From Paramecium octaurelia (lineage: Eukaryota; Ciliophora; Oligohymenophorea; Peniculida; Parameciidae), in the NCBI GenBank assembly GCA_905182995.1, contig CAJJDP010000109.1, forward strand, positions 186,001 to 250,000: a stretch of DNA of 64,000 nucleotides. Reading direction: 5' to 3'. The position numbers were made by a program, and so were the translations under genes. Shown one piece after another: positions 21,951 to 36,700 of this stretch. The notes under the pieces are model-generated. The model saw nothing but the letters and a program-made list of their open reading frames with translations. It did not search any database and was not told the DNA's origin. How positions within the stretch are numbered: position 1 is the stretch's first letter; every line of letters begins with the position of its first letter.

Positions 21951-23291
21951 ATGTAACAAGAAATAGGCAATCATTTAGTTGTTTTTTTAGGAGCTCATGG
22001 TTAAGGAAAATCAACAGTCGCTGGCCTAATTGTCAAAGAATTAATTTATGTTTCTCCGTATGCCTTTGAGAGAATCGATGAACATCCATTGGTTTAAGAA
22101 AATCCTAATCTTAGATATGCTTTTTTGATTGATCGGCTTAGAACAGAGCGTTAAAAAAAAGAAACATAATTATTTTCAACTTTCCATATTACAATATCAG
22201 AGAAAGCGTACACTTTGATCAATATCCCTGGAGATTTTTAATACATAAACTAAATCTAAATTGGAATTGCTTATGGAGATATTGCAGTTTTTGTTTTGAG
22301 TGGAGTTAAAGAAAAATATTAGTAAGATTTTAAAGAATAAAGTTCACTTGAATTGCAACTACGATTATGGATAGCCTTGGGCAAAAAGCACATCATTTGT
22401 GCTATTAACGATATGGATTTGGTTGAATATCAATAAGATTGCTATGAATATGTTGTGAATGATTTCTCTTCGCGTTTAGCCAAATTTGAAATAAATCCGA
22501 AATCAATCTCGTTTGTTCCAATATCTTTAATAGATGCTGAAAATATCAAAACAAAAAAATAACATATGAACTGGTATAAGGGTCCTACCTTAATTGAAGC
22601 TCTTGATTGGATCCCAATTGATGATATATAAGTTTTAGCTAACAGGCCTCTCAGATTTGTAATGCATGACTGTATTTTTATACCTGGAGTTGGCACAGTT
22701 GCCCTTGGAAAATTATTGTATGGTACATTGATGCCAAATAAGGTTTTAAGCTTTGCTCCAGTTCCACTTAAATCAAGTGTAAAAGCTCTTGAAAATCATC
22801 ATTTTATTTTAAAGAAAGGATTCCCTGGCTATTTAATTGGAGTTCATTTAACTAATCTTTCGTACAGAGAGATTAAAAATGGATATGTTTTTTCAGACAT
22901 CGACAATGATCCAGCTTTAGAGTGCACAACATTTGTAGTAAAGTTAAAGATCATGGAAGACTTTAAACATTAACTTAAACCAAAGTAATATTATACAATA
23001 CATTTCCTAACTAAAAGAATGTAATGTGGAATTGTGTAAATTTCATAAAAAACTAGTTTAAATGATTAAAATCAAAATATCGAGAATCCTTAGGATTTAA
23101 AAGCTGGAGATGTTGGAGTCGTTGAATTTAAACCGATAAAGTAGATAACTTTAGAAAATCATATTGATTATCCTTAATTAGGAAGAATAGCAATCGTAGA
23201 CAACCGTCGCATGATTGCTTATGGAGTAATCCTAGAAGTAAAAAAAAAAGAAATAAATCAAAAACTTGAACAAGAAGTATAAAAATAATGA
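21951..23291 (+). CDS. Divergent eEF1A-like GTPase paralogue
   Basis: An intronless 446-residue frame collinear with eEF1A. The P-loop is GAHGQGKST (residues 14-22) in place of GHVDSGKST; the DxxG switch is NIPGD in place of DAPGH; the base-specificity motif is NDMD in place of NKMD. Domain 2 (PLRFVMHDCIFIPGVGTVAL, YGTLMPNKVLSF) and domain 3 (YTIHFLTKRMQCGIVQISQK, NRRMIAYGVILEVK) are recognisable. Canonical eEF1A delivers aminoacyl-tRNA to the ribosome as a GTP complex. Loss of the aspartate in DxPGH and the lysine in NKxD suggests altered or absent GTP cycling, hence a specialised paralogue. It is too short and lacks the N-terminal extension expected of Hbs1 or eRF3. Confidence 0.88.
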
Positions 23292-23390
23292 TCTATAATT
23301 TTAATATATATTATTTCCAAAAATTAATTCTGTATGTTTAGAAATTGTTTTTTTAAATAAATTAAATTAGAATAATGAAAAAATTTGTTA

Positions 23391-26300
23391 TCACATTTTA
23401 AATTCCATCAGATTAGTCAATGGGTAAGGGTTGGAGTTTATAAAAGGTTTTTAATCTGTTTTCCATAATTTTTTTTTTACGTACATTTTTAATTACTAAA
23501 ATAGAGTAATTATTTATAGAAGAAGATTGATGATTAACACCGATAGCAATAATAAAATATGCGCCCAACCCAATAACACCTGCTAATCATAAGTAAATAA
23601 ATTTGACATCTTACTCCAATACATAGCAGAGGTTAATGTAAAAATAAAGGCACTTCCTTCCATCATAAGTAAATTACAATAGTCCTATTGTTTTATGACT
23701 GGTTTGAATTTGATTACATAAATGAGATATAAATTACATACAAATGTTAATAAGATTGTTTGAATTTACTCATTTTTTTGAAAGCATACTAAAATGAAAA
23801 TGAAAACTAATTTTTTTAAGGTGAAAAATAAATCGATTTTTGAAATCCAATAACTAAAACAATTTTGTTTGATTAATTCATTCTTATAAATATATTATCT
23901 AAGTATTAACAAAGATCCATAAAATATTACATACGCGAAGATTAAACAAATTATGGATCTGAATGTAGTATATGATTATGATGATTTTAATTATAAAAAA
24001 CAAGTAAAAAAAAGATCCCAACAATTTGCTATTAGAAATGCCTTAAGCCCATCCTTTCGAAATTCTTTCTAATAAATCCAACACACTCTTCTAACTTATA
24101 TCAGTAATTTATATCCAAATTTACCAAGCAAAAGTAATAATTCTACTTTGATTGAATCTATTATAATTATAAGTAAGGCACAAGAATAATAAATGATAAT
24201 TAAGACAATAATGAGAAATATTTAAGTTTAAATGTTAGTTAATAGATCAGCATTAATTTCATAAAATTTTAATTTTTCATAAGATTCTATGTATATTGTA
24301 TCAAATGTTGGTGCCATAATGGAATCAACCTTAAAGAATTATAAAATAGGTTATATGGTTATTATGTTACTTGCTTCAAAGTAGATAAACAAATTAAAAG
24401 GAAATACCACATTAATAAATCTTAAATAAGATTATTGTTGTAATACTTCCAGAATACTAGAGAAAATAAATGAATTTCCTAGAAAAAAAGCAAGTATGCC
24501 AATTCCTCCAATAGAATTCATTAAATATTTACTTGCTTGATTTAAAGTAGCAGCTGCTTCTTATTTTTAATCATCCATATACTTAGGCTGATTTAGTTAT
24601 ATTTTATCATATTGATTATAAAGTGTATTATCTTCTGAATTATATAATTATTCATCTAAAGTTACTTCTAAGTAAGGACGTTTAGATAAAGTTTAATTTA
24701 TTTAAATTTCTACCATGTATTCAACATTTGTTGGATATTCAACTGGTTCTTAAATAATAATTAAATTCAACTAATAGACATTAATGTCTATATCTATAAG
24801 ATTCATTTAGATGTATTTAGAATAAAAATCTTAATTTTAATACTTAACTTATTAAGTAAATAACAATGAAACATATTATTTTTAATCTCTTTCTTCTTTA
24901 AATTAAAGATAGAATCTTGGTTGTTTAGAATAAGTACATTATGAAAAACTTAATTCGTAATTTCTGCATTGATAATCGCTTTCAATCCTACAAAATCTTG
25001 AACATCCATCTCCATCTTCTTTATTCATATCATCACATTCTTCTTCCTTTGAAACCATACCATTACCACAAAATGCAAGACATTAATTTAGTATACGATT
25101 TAATTCAAAACCTTATTCGCATAATTTACATAGTCCTTATTAACATATTTCACAATGATCTGGACAATGAAATTTACATTTAAAACATCCATCAGATTAA
25201 ATATCATTTTGATCATCACAATCTTCTTATTCAACAACGATACCATCTCCGCATATTGGAATGCATTCATAATCTACTTCATAGTATCCATAATCACATT
25301 TATCTTAACATATTCCTTTAATACATAATTTACAGTGTTCTCTACATTAGTAATTGCAATTATAACAACCATCATAGGGTATGTCATTCATATCATCACA
25401 TTATTCATATTCAACACTAATGAGTCCATCTCCACAAACAGGAATACAATATTAATCAATTAATGTAAATGTATATTAACAATCATAACAATATCCATAA
25501 ACACAAACATCACAATAATGACAGCATTCCATTTTGCATTAATAACATCCATCAAATTAATCATAATTAGAATCTTCACATTCTTCATATGATATTAATG
25601 CAATTAAATTATCTCCACATTGAGATTCACAAATGAAATGATCAGTCAAATGCCAACCGTAAATGCAATCTAAACAGATTCCTCTTTAACAATAAGAACA
25701 TTCTCTTTAACAATCATTTCTACAATTATTACATCCATCAAATCTAATAGAATTCATATCATCACATNTTACTCATTTTTTTGAAAGCATACTAAAATGA
25801 AAATGAAAACTAATTTTTTTAAGGTGAAAAATAAATCGATTTTTGAAATCCAATAACTAAAACAATTTTGTTTGATTAATTCATTCTTATAAATATATTA
25901 TCTAAGTATTAACAAAGATCCATAAAATATTACATACGCGAAGATTAAACAAATTATGGATCTGAATGTAGTATATGATTATGATGATTTTAATTATAAA
26001 AAACAAGTAAAAAAAAGATCCCAACAATTTGCTATTAGAAATGCCTTAAGCCCATCCTTTCTAAATTCTTTCTAATAAATCCAACACACTCTTTTAACTT
26101 AAATCAGTAATTTATATCCAAATTTACCAAGCAAAAGTAATAATTCTACTTTGATTGAATCTATTATAATTATAAGTAAGGCACAAGAATAATAAATGAT
26201 AATTAAGACAATAATGAGAAATATTTAAGTTTAAATGTTAGTTAATAGATCAGCATTAATTTCATAAAATTTTAATTTTTCATAAGATTCTATGTATATT

Positions 26301-29300
26301 GTATCAAATGTTGGTGCCATAATGGAATCAACCTTAAAGAATTATAAAATAGGTTATATGGTTATTATGTTACTTGCTTCAAAGTAGATAAACAAATTAA
26401 AAGGAAATACAACATTAATAAATCTTAAATAAGATTATTGTTGTAATACTTCCAGAATACTAGAGAAAATAAATGAATTTCCTAGAAAAAAAGCAAGTAT
26501 GCCAATTCCTCCAATAGAATTCATTAAATATTTACTTGCTTGATTTAAAGTAGCAGCTGCTTCTTATTTTTAATCATCCATATACTTAGGCTGATTTAGT
26601 TATATTTTATCATATTGATTATAAAGTGTATTATCTTCTGAATTATATAATTATTCATCTAAAGTTACTTCTAAGTAAGGACGTTTAGATAAAGTTTAAT
26701 TTATTTAAATTTCTACCATGTATTCAACATTTGTTGGATATTCAACTGGTTCTTAAATAATAATTAAATTCAACTAATAGACATTAATGTCTATATCTAT
26801 AAGATTCATTTAGATGTATTTAGAATAAAAATCTTAATTTTAATACTTAACTTATTAAGTAAATAACAATGAAACATATTATTTTTAATCTCTTTCTTCT
26901 TTAAATTAAAGATAGAATCTTGGTTGTTTAGAATAAGTACATTATGAAAAACTTAATTCGTAATTTCTGCATTGATAATCGCTTTCAATCCTACAAAATC
27001 TTGAACATCCATCTCCATCTTCTTTATTCATATCATCACATTCTTCTTCCTTTGAAACCATACCATTACCACAAAATGCAAGACATTAATTTAGTATACG
27101 ATTTAATTCAAAACCTTATTCGCATAATTTACATAGTCCTTATTAACATATTTCACAATGATCTGGACAATGAAATTTACATTTAAAACATCCATCAGAT
27201 TAAATATCATTTTGATCATCACAATCTTCTTATTCAACAACGATACCATCTCCGCATATTGGAATGCATTCATAATCTACTTCATAGTATCCATAATCAC
27301 ATTTATCTTAACATATTCCTTTAATACATAATTTACAGTGTTCTCTACATTAGTAATTGCAATTATAACAACCATCATAGGGTATGTCATTCATATCATC
27401 ACATTATTCATATTCAACACTAATGAGTCCATCTCCACAAACAGGAATACAATATTAATCAATTAATGTAAATGTATATTAACAATCATAACAATATCCA
27501 TAAACACAAACATCACAATAATGACAGCATTCCATTTTGCATTAATAACATCCATCAAATTAATCATAATTAGAATCTTCACATTCTTCATATGATATTA
27601 ATGCAATTAAATTATCTCCACATTGAGATTCACAAATGAAATGATCAGTCAAATGCCAACCGTAAATGCAATCTAAACAGATTCCTCTTTAACAATAAGA
27701 ACATTCTCTTTAACAATCATTTCTACAATTATTACATCCATCAAATCTAATAGAATTCATATCATCACATTCTTCTTAACCTTAAATTGAATTATTTCCA
27801 CAATCAGATTCACAATAATAATTTTTTAATTTCCATCCTGGAATACAATCATAACATTTTCCAAATACACAATTAATACATTCATCTTAACAATCAAATT
27901 CACATTAATTACATCCAAATGATGATTTTGTATATTTATTAATATCACATTATTCATTACCTAAAATAACAAGATCTCCACAAATTGGAATACAAATATT
28001 TTAATTTTTATCTAATATCCACCCATTTAAACATTGGATACAAAATCCATTTGATTATAATTAACAACCTTAAGGTAGATCATAATAACATTAATGACAT
28101 TTATCAAATGGTTCAAGATTATAATCAGTACATTAGATATCATTAAGTATTAATTAATTTTAACAAATAGGTTCACATTTATTATTAATTAATTGATAAT
28201 TTGATTTACATTATAAACAAATACCAAATTAACACAATTTACAATTTGATGGACAAATGAATTTTCCATTTAAACAAATCTCATATTATAATGTATCATC
28301 ACATTCTTCCCAAATTTAAAATTCAGTATCATCTACAATAGCAATACATGTATTAAAATCTGCATTGAATATCCATCCATTATCACATTCAAAACATATT
28401 CCATCAATACAATTTGAACATCCCTCTACACAAGAATACTCACAATTAAAACATCCATCAAATGCATAAATATTACCATCATCGCATTATTCATGTATGT
28501 CTGTCATTCCATTACCACATTCCTCCCAATCATCTTATAATTCAATACAATATATTACATGTAAAAATTTCAAAGTCTCTAATTCCAAGTGATTCATTTG
28601 TAAACCCTTCGCTAAGTGTTGAAGTAAAAGTTATAACCAAACTTTCCTTTCTGTGAAACATTATTACTTCATAATTTGGGAGGTAATCATCATAAGTAGC
28701 AGAACCACAATAACTTCTAAATCCACCTGCATTAAATTAATGAGTTTTTTAAAATATTAAATTGCCATCAATGTAAAAGTAAAGTTTTTCACTATCCCAT
28801 GAATCCATATAAGCAATCCTAAATCGAATTTTAATCAAATAGTGCTAGGGCATATTAATAGTTGCAGTGATTATTGATGAAGCACCACATTTACCATACC
28901 CACCAAAAATAGGAATACCTATTTAGAACTATAATATTACTAGAGCAAACTGTAGTATCTTGTATTCCATTTATTATTGACCATCCTTCTGTTTTAAAGG
29001 ACGACAACTAGTCTGATAGAAATGCTGAACCGACGAGAGTCCATGATCTGCATTCCAGGATTGAATCCTTAGCTTAACAAGATATACATCCAAGAGGGCA
29101 TAAATCAAGATAGAGTTTAAAATCTCTAAAGCCCCAAGATTCCTCTTATATTTTTATAAAATTACATCACTTGGGATGGAGTTAAGATTTGTTGTTATTA
29201 GGATTAATACTGACTAAAACACGTGAGGTTGTGTAATTGTTAAACTATATATATCTTCGCCCCATGATCCACCGCATTATTATACCCCTCCTATACTGTA

Positions 29301-29662
29301 TTAGGCTATATAACTTAATGTTCCATCCAAGTACATATATAGAAATTCCCCATCCCAAGAATCAATTCTATATACAAAAAGTATTATACTTCCAGAATTA
29401 CATAGTTATATATATCATATAATGAGGAGGCAATTAGAGTAATTTGATAGCTTTGGCTTAATTTCCGAAGGCATTGTATCCTCCTAAAATTCTTGTTCCA
29501 GAGCAATCAGAATAAGTACTTAAGGCATTTGTTATAGTCCAGTCTAAAGTTAAAATACTTCTGAATACCTTCACTCGTGACAAATGAAGGATCTGTAAAG
29601 GCCTCATAGTAGAGAGTCATTTGGAATGAAAATATGGGAAACAAAATAAAGGAAAAGTGCAT
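23391..29662 (-). CDS. Cysteine-rich multi-pass surface protein, copy B (interrupted by an assembly gap and duplication)
   Basis: Start ATG at 29662 ([19 protein letters not shown], a signal-like N-terminus), stop TGA at 23391 (ending LTNLMEFKM). Same layout as copy A: two N-terminal modules (LGGYNAFG...IDSWD) split by introns of 22-25 nt, a CPLGC linker, DUF4215/Myxo cysteine repeats ([19 protein letters not shown]) and a multi-helix C-terminus. A single 'n' at 25768 is flanked by a 2-kb near-exact duplication, so the true gene is probably 25769-29662 joined directly to 23391-23765. The cysteine-repeat part is almost identical to copies A and C, whereas the N-terminal modules differ. Confidence 0.7.
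23766..25767. repeat. Direct duplicate, left unit (partner 25769-27770)
   Basis: These ~2002 bp recur immediately after the 'n' at 25768 with only a few base differences (near 24060, 24100 and 24410). The unit covers the C-terminal membrane region and last cysteine repeats of copy B. The placement around a single unknown base suggests two overlapping contigs that were not merged. Confidence 0.85.
25768..25768. other. Single unknown base (assembly junction)
   Basis: An 'n' at the junction of the two 2-kb duplicates. The left sequence ends at the same cysteine-repeat position at which the sequence restarts after the 'n' at 33954 in the inverted arm. Confidence 0.9.
25769..27770. repeat. Direct duplicate, right unit (partner 23766-25767)
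   Basis: Second unit of the copy B duplication. It continues without a break into the N-terminal part of copy B and is therefore more likely the authentic context. Confidence 0.85.
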
Positions 29663-30728
29663 GATGATGTAATCTAATTAAAATTTTTTTAAATTAGTCT
29701 TATTAATGGGCAGAATTAAGCTTCGTTATCTAAATTTATTAAAATTAAGTATTATTGATAAATTCTCTTTTGCAATCCATAAATATTAAGGTTCTTTTTT
29801 TATCACATTAATTATGATTTGTTTTGATTAATGTGATAATTCAATTCCAATTAAAATTGTTAATTAAATTAAAAGTAAACAATGATTGCATATTTATAAA
29901 GCACTGAGATGGAAATTCAAGAATATCATAAAAAGTTTTGAATAAATAAAAATTAAAATTTCCATAATTGCCATTTTTCATCCTATTTAATTTCTCTCGA
30001 TAAAGCCAGTTTAAAATTTATTAATTTTCATTTATTACTTATTGGGCATGTTTAAATCAAAATTTGATCTAGGTATTCCTACAACTTTATGCATATTAAA
30101 AATCCTTTTCTAACAATTTCTTTGTGATCTACTTTCTTAAATATCTTTATTTATAATGTTCTGTGGGCGTAGCGGAGCTCAGAAAGTTTAAATTATTGTT
30201 ATTTCATAATCATAAATTTGTGAAACTTATAACTTTATTTAACATAAATTAGTGCATTCAAATTTTAATTCATTAAAGCCAAAAAAGTTTTCAATTAAAA
30301 TATAAAAATAACTCTGAATAATTTATATTAACTATAGTATTTTAGATCAATTTTATATTAATTCTTAAACCTTTTATTCAATTTTAAGAGGGTAAGATTA
30401 TTGAGAATACCTTTGTGTTGTTATAATTGAAATTTTATGGATGTAAATTTTGTCATAAAGAATTTAACTTTTCCAAAGAATTGTTTTTAAATTCAAAGTG
30501 TTGTAATTGATCTAAGACTATCATAAAATAAACATTTATTATATAAATAATTCATTTGTTTATATTATTGCAAAATAAAAGTGTTAATGTTAATTTAATA
30601 ATTGTGGATTTAATAGTCTTTCTTAATAATTGAATTAATATAATGATAAATGTTGAATAATATAATATATATGGATTAAAAAATAAGAATATTAACTTAT
30701 AAATGTATTTATTTTATTAGATTACAAT
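29663..30728. promoter_or_regulatory. Centre of the inverted repeat: divergent promoter region of copies B and C
   Basis: 1066 bp between the start codons of two head-to-head surface-protein genes. It is AT-rich with no supported frame on either strand. The one striking element is a GC-rich patch at 30159-30184 (TTCTG...CAGAA ends, centre GGGCGTAGCGGAGCTC), quite unlike its surroundings. The flanks of this spacer are not themselves inverted copies; similarity between the arms begins inside the genes. Confidence 0.55.
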
Positions 30729-33700
30729 ATGAGATTCCTTCCTTTGATATTCCTTATTTTAGTTCTCTCATGTGTATCATGTTAAACTCTTTTCTATGAG
30801 GCATTTTCATCAATAACTTTAGGTTAAATGGAAGGTACATCACATAAATTATTTAAAAATAGGTTGGATAACTACTAATGCTTATGGAAGCTTCTCAGAT
30901 TGTGGTGGAACACAACTATTTGGTGGTTTCGACACATTTGGTATTCACACTAAAGTTATGAAATTCCTTTAATTACCTCCTCATTATGAAGTTTAAATAA
31001 AATTGAGATTTTGGAAGTCTTATTTTTCATTTATTTTCTAGAATTGATACATGGGACAACGAATATTTTAATATATTTGTTGATGGGATATAAGCCTTCT
31101 CATAATAGTATACTTCTATAGCAAGTCCTTAAATATGTGGAAATTTATGGGGAGAAGAGATACGATCAATAACTATATCAATTCCTCACGTATATTAATC
31201 AATTTTGATTCTTATGACTACTTCACTTGATGAACCTACATCAAATGTAAAAGATTCTAAAAATATAGGAATCTTGGGGGTTTCGAGATTTTTAATTGTT
31301 TCTCAGTCTCTGTCCTTCTGACTGCGAAACCTGTACTTCTGGTGATACTAAAACGGATTGCATTTCTTGGAGCCTTCTTAATTCAGCATTTTTAGAAATT
31401 AACTCATCAGTGTTTTCTGAAGAAGGTTGGCACATAGTAAATGGGGTTTAAGGCATTAGCGATTGCAGCAGTAAAAATAACATTATCAATAGGTATACCA
31501 CTAATTGGTGGTTATCAAAAATGCGGTTATAATAGTAAAATATCAAAGTTATTAAATTTACCTATTCATTAAAAACTTATTATTAGATTTCGTTTTGCTT
31601 TTATTGACACTTGGGATAATGAATACTTTTATCTTTATATTGATGGAAATTTAGTTTTTTATCATTAACATTTTTATTATTATGGGGATATGACAGATAT
31701 TTGTGGTTTGCCATATGATGATTACTTTCCAAACTTTGAAGTAATAATAGATCACTCAAACCCAAAAATAGAATTTGAATTTACATCAAATTTAAATGAA
31801 CCCCCAACAACTGAATCCTTTGGCTTAAGAGATTTTTAAATATTCTCAAGAGTTTTAAAAAATTGTGGTAACGGAATGACAGACATACATGAATAATGCG
31901 ATGATGGTAATATTTATGCATTTGATGGATGTTTTAATTGTGAGTATTCTTGTGTAGAGGGATGTTCAAATTGTATTGATGGAATATGTTTTGAATGTGA
32001 TAATGGATGGATATTCAATGCAGATTTTAATACATGTATTGCTATTGTAGATGATACTGAATTTTAAATTTGGGAAGAATGTGATGATACATTATAATAT
32101 GAGATTTGTTTAAATGGAAAATTCATTTGTCCATCAAATTGTAAATTGTGTTAATTTGGTATTTGTTTATAATGTAATTCAAATTATCAATTAATTAATA
32201 ATAAATGTGAACCTATTTGTTAAAATTAATTAATACTTAATGATATATAATGTACTGATTATAATCTTGAACCATTTGATAAATGTCATTAATGTTATTA
32301 TGATCTACCTTAAGGTTGTTAATTATAATCAAATGGATTTTGTATCCAATGTTTAAATGGATGGATATTAGATAAAAATTAAAATATTTGTATTCCAATT
32401 TGTGGAGATCTTATTATTTTAGGTAATGAATAATGTGATGTTAATAAATATACAAAATCATCATTTGGATGTAATTAATGTGAATTTGATTGCTAAGATG
32501 AATGTATTAATTGTATATTTGGATAATGTTATGATTGTATTACAGGATGGAGATTAAAAAATTATTATTGTGAATCTGATTGTGGAAATAACTCAATTTA
32601 AGGTTAAGAAGAATGTGATGATATGAATTCTATTAGATTTGATGGATGTAATAATTGTAGAAATGATTGTTAAAGAGAATGTTCTTATTGTTAAAGAGGA
32701 ATCTGTTTAGATTGCATTTACGGTTGGCATTTGACTGATCATTTCATTTGTGAATCTCAATGTGGAGATAATTTAATTGCTTTATTATCATATGAAGAAT
32801 GTGAAGATTCTAATTTTAATTAATTTGATGGATGTTATTCATGCAAAATAGAATGCTGTCATTATTGCGATGCTTGTGTTTATGGATATTGTTATGATAT
32901 TGAATATACAATTACATTAATGGATTAATATTGTATTCCTGTTTGTGGAGATGGACTCATTAGTGTTGAATATGAATAATGTGATGATATGAATGATATA
33001 CCATATGATGGTTGTTATAATTGCAATTACTAATGTAGAGAACACTGTAAATTATGCATTAAAGGAATATGTTAAGATAAATGTGATTATGGATACTATG
33101 AAGTAGATTATGAATGCATTCCAATATGCGGAGATGGTATCGTAGTTGAATAAGAAGATTGTGATGATCAAAATGATATTTAATCTGATGGATGTTTTAA
33201 ATGTAAATTTCATTGTCCAGATCATTGTGAAATATGTTAATAAGGACTATGTAAATTATGCGAATAAGGTTTTGAATTAAATCGTATACTAAATTAATGT
33301 CTTGCATTTTGTGGTAATGGTATGGTTTCAAAGGAAGAAGAATGTGATGATATGAATAAAGAAGATGGAGATGGATGTTCAAGATTTTGTAGGATTGAAA
33401 GCGATTATCAATGCAGAAATTACGAATTAAGTTTTTCATAATGTACTTATTCTAAACAACCAAGATTCTATCTTTAATTTAAAGAAGAAAGAGATTAAAA
33501 ATAATATGTTTCATTGTTATTTACTTAATAAGTTAAGTATTAAAATTAAGATTTTTATTCTAAATACATCTAAATGAATCTTATAGATATAGACATTAAT
33601 GTCTATTAGTTGAATTTAATTATTATTTAAGAACCAGTTGAATATCCAACAAATGTTGAATACATGGTAGAAATTTAAATAAATTAAACTTTATCTAAAC

Positions 33701-36700
33701 GTCCTTACTTAGAAGTAACTTTAGATGAATAATTATATAATTCAGAAGATAATACACTTTATAATCAATATGATAAAATATAACTAAATCAGCCTAAGTA
33801 TATGGATGATTAAAAATAAGAAGCAGCTGCTACTTTAAATCAAGCAAGTAAATATTTAATGAATTCTATTGGAGGAATTGGCATACTTGCTTTTTTTCTA
33901 GGAAATTCATTTATTTTCTCTAGTATTCTGGAAGTATTACAACAATAATCTTANTGTGATGATATGAATTCTATTAGATTTGATGGATGTAATAATTGTA
34001 GAAATGATTGTTAAAGAGAATGTTCTTATTGTTAAAGAGGAATCTGTTTAGATTGCATTTACGGTTGGCATTTGACTGATCATTTCATTTGTGAATCTCA
34101 ATGTGGAGATAATTTAATTGCATTAATATCATATGAAGAATGTGAAGATTCTAATTATGATTAATTTGATGGATGTTATTAATGCAAAATGGAATGCTGT
34201 CATTATTGTGATGTTTGTGTTTATGGATATTGTTATGATTGTTAATATACATTTACATTAATTGATTAATATTGTATTCCTGTTTGTGGAGATGGACTCA
34301 TTAGTGTTGAATATGAATAATGTGATGATATGAATGACATACCCTATGATGGTTGTTATAATTGCAATTACTAATGTAGAGAACACTGTAAATTATGTAT
34401 TAAAGGAATATGTTAAGATAAATGTGATTATGGATACTATGAAGTAGATTATGAATGCATTCCAATATGCGGAGATGGTATCGTTGTTGAATAAGAAGAT
34501 TGTGATGATCAAAATGATATTTAATCTGATGGATGTTTTAAATGTAAATTTCATTGTCCAGATCATTGTGAAATATGTTAATAAGGACTATGTAAATTAT
34601 GCGAATAAGGTTTTGAATTAAATCGTATACTAAATTAATGTCTTGCATTTTGTGGTAATGGTATGGTTTCAAAGGAAGAAGAATGTGATGATATGAATAA
34701 AGAAGATGGAGATGGATGTTCAAGATTTTGTAGGATTGAAAGCGATTATCAATGCAGAAATTACGAATTAAGTTTTTCATAATGTACTTATTCTAAACAA
34801 CCAAGATTCTATCTTTAATTTAAAGAAGAAAGAGATTAAAAATAATATGTTTCATTGTTATTTACTTAATAAGTTAAGTATTAAAATTAAGATTTTTATT
34901 CTAAATACATCTAAATGAATCTTATAGATATAGACATTAATGTCTATTAGTTGAATTTAATTATTATTTAAGAACCAGTTGAATATCCAACAAATGTTGA
35001 ATACATGGTAGAAATTTAAATAAATTAAACTTTATCTAAACGTCCTTACTTAGAAGTAACTTTAGATGAATAATTATATAATTCAGAAGATAATACACTT
35101 TATAATCAATATGATAAAATATAACTAAATCAGCCTAAGTATATGGATGATTAAAAATAAGAAGCAGCTGCTACTTTAAATCAAGCAAGTAAATATTTAA
35201 TGAATTCTATTGGAGGAATTGGCATACTTGCTTTTTTTCTAGGAAATTCATTTATTTTCTCTAGTATTCTGGAAGTATTACAACAATAATCTTATTTAAG
35301 ATTTATTAATGTTGTATTTCCTTTTAATTTGTTTATCTACTTTGAAGCAAGTAACATAATAACCATATAACCTATTTTATAATTCTTTAAGGTTGATTCC
35401 ATTATGGCACCAACATTTGATACAATATACATAGAATCTTATGAAAAATTAAAATTTTATGAAATTAATGCTGATCTATTAACTAACATTTAAACTTAAA
35501 TATTTCTCATTATTGTCTTAATTATCATTTATTATTCTTGTGCCTTACTTATAATTATAATAGATTCAATCAAAGTAGAATTATTACTTTTGCTTGGTAA
35601 ATTTGGATATAAATTACTGATANATTGATTAATATTGTATTCCTGTTTGTGGAGATGGACTCATTAGTGTTGAATATGAATAATGTGATGATATGAATGA
35701 CATACCCTATGATGGTTGTTATAATTGCAATTACTAATGTAGAGAACACTGTAAATTATGTATTAAAGGAATATGTTAAGATAAATGTGATTATGGATAC
35801 TATGAAGTAGATTATGAATGCATTCCAATATGCGGAGATGGTATCGTTGTTGAATAAGAAGATTGTGATGATCAAAATGATATTTAATCTGATGGATGTT
35901 TTAAATGTAAATTTCATTGTCCAGATCATTGTGAAATATGTTAATAAGGACTATGTAAATTATGCGAATAAGGTTTTGAATTAAATCGTATACTAAATTA
36001 ATGTCTTGCATTTTGTGGTAATGGTATGGTTTCAAAGGAAGAAGAATGTGATGATATGAATAAAGAAGATGGAGATGGATGTTCAAGATTTTGTAGGATT
36101 GAAAGCGATTATCAATGCAGAAATTACGAATTAAGTTTTTCATAATGTACTTATTCTAAACAACCAAGATTCTATCTTTAATTTAAAGAAGAAAGAGATT
36201 AAAAATAATATGTTTCATTGTTATTTACTTAATAAGTTAAGTATTAAAATTAAGATTTTTATTCTAAATACATCTAAATGAATCTTATAGATATAGACAT
36301 TAATGTCTATTAGTTGAATTTAATTATTATTTAAGAACCAGTTGAATATCCAACAAATGTTGAATACATGGTAGAAATTTAAATAAATTAAACTTTATCT
36401 AAACGTCCTTACTTAGAAGTAACTTTAGATGAATAATTATATAATTCAGAAGATAATACACTTTATAATCAATATGATAAAATATAACTAAATCAGCCTA
36501 AGTATATGGATGATTAAAAATAAGAAGCAGCTGCTACTTTAAATCAAGCAAGTAAATATTTAATGAATTCTATTGGAGGAATTGGCATACTTGCTTTTTT
36601 TCTAGGAAATTCATTTATTTTCTCTAGTATTCTGGAAGTATTACAACAATAATCTTATTTAAGATTTATTAATGTTGTATTTCCTTTTAATTTGTTTATC

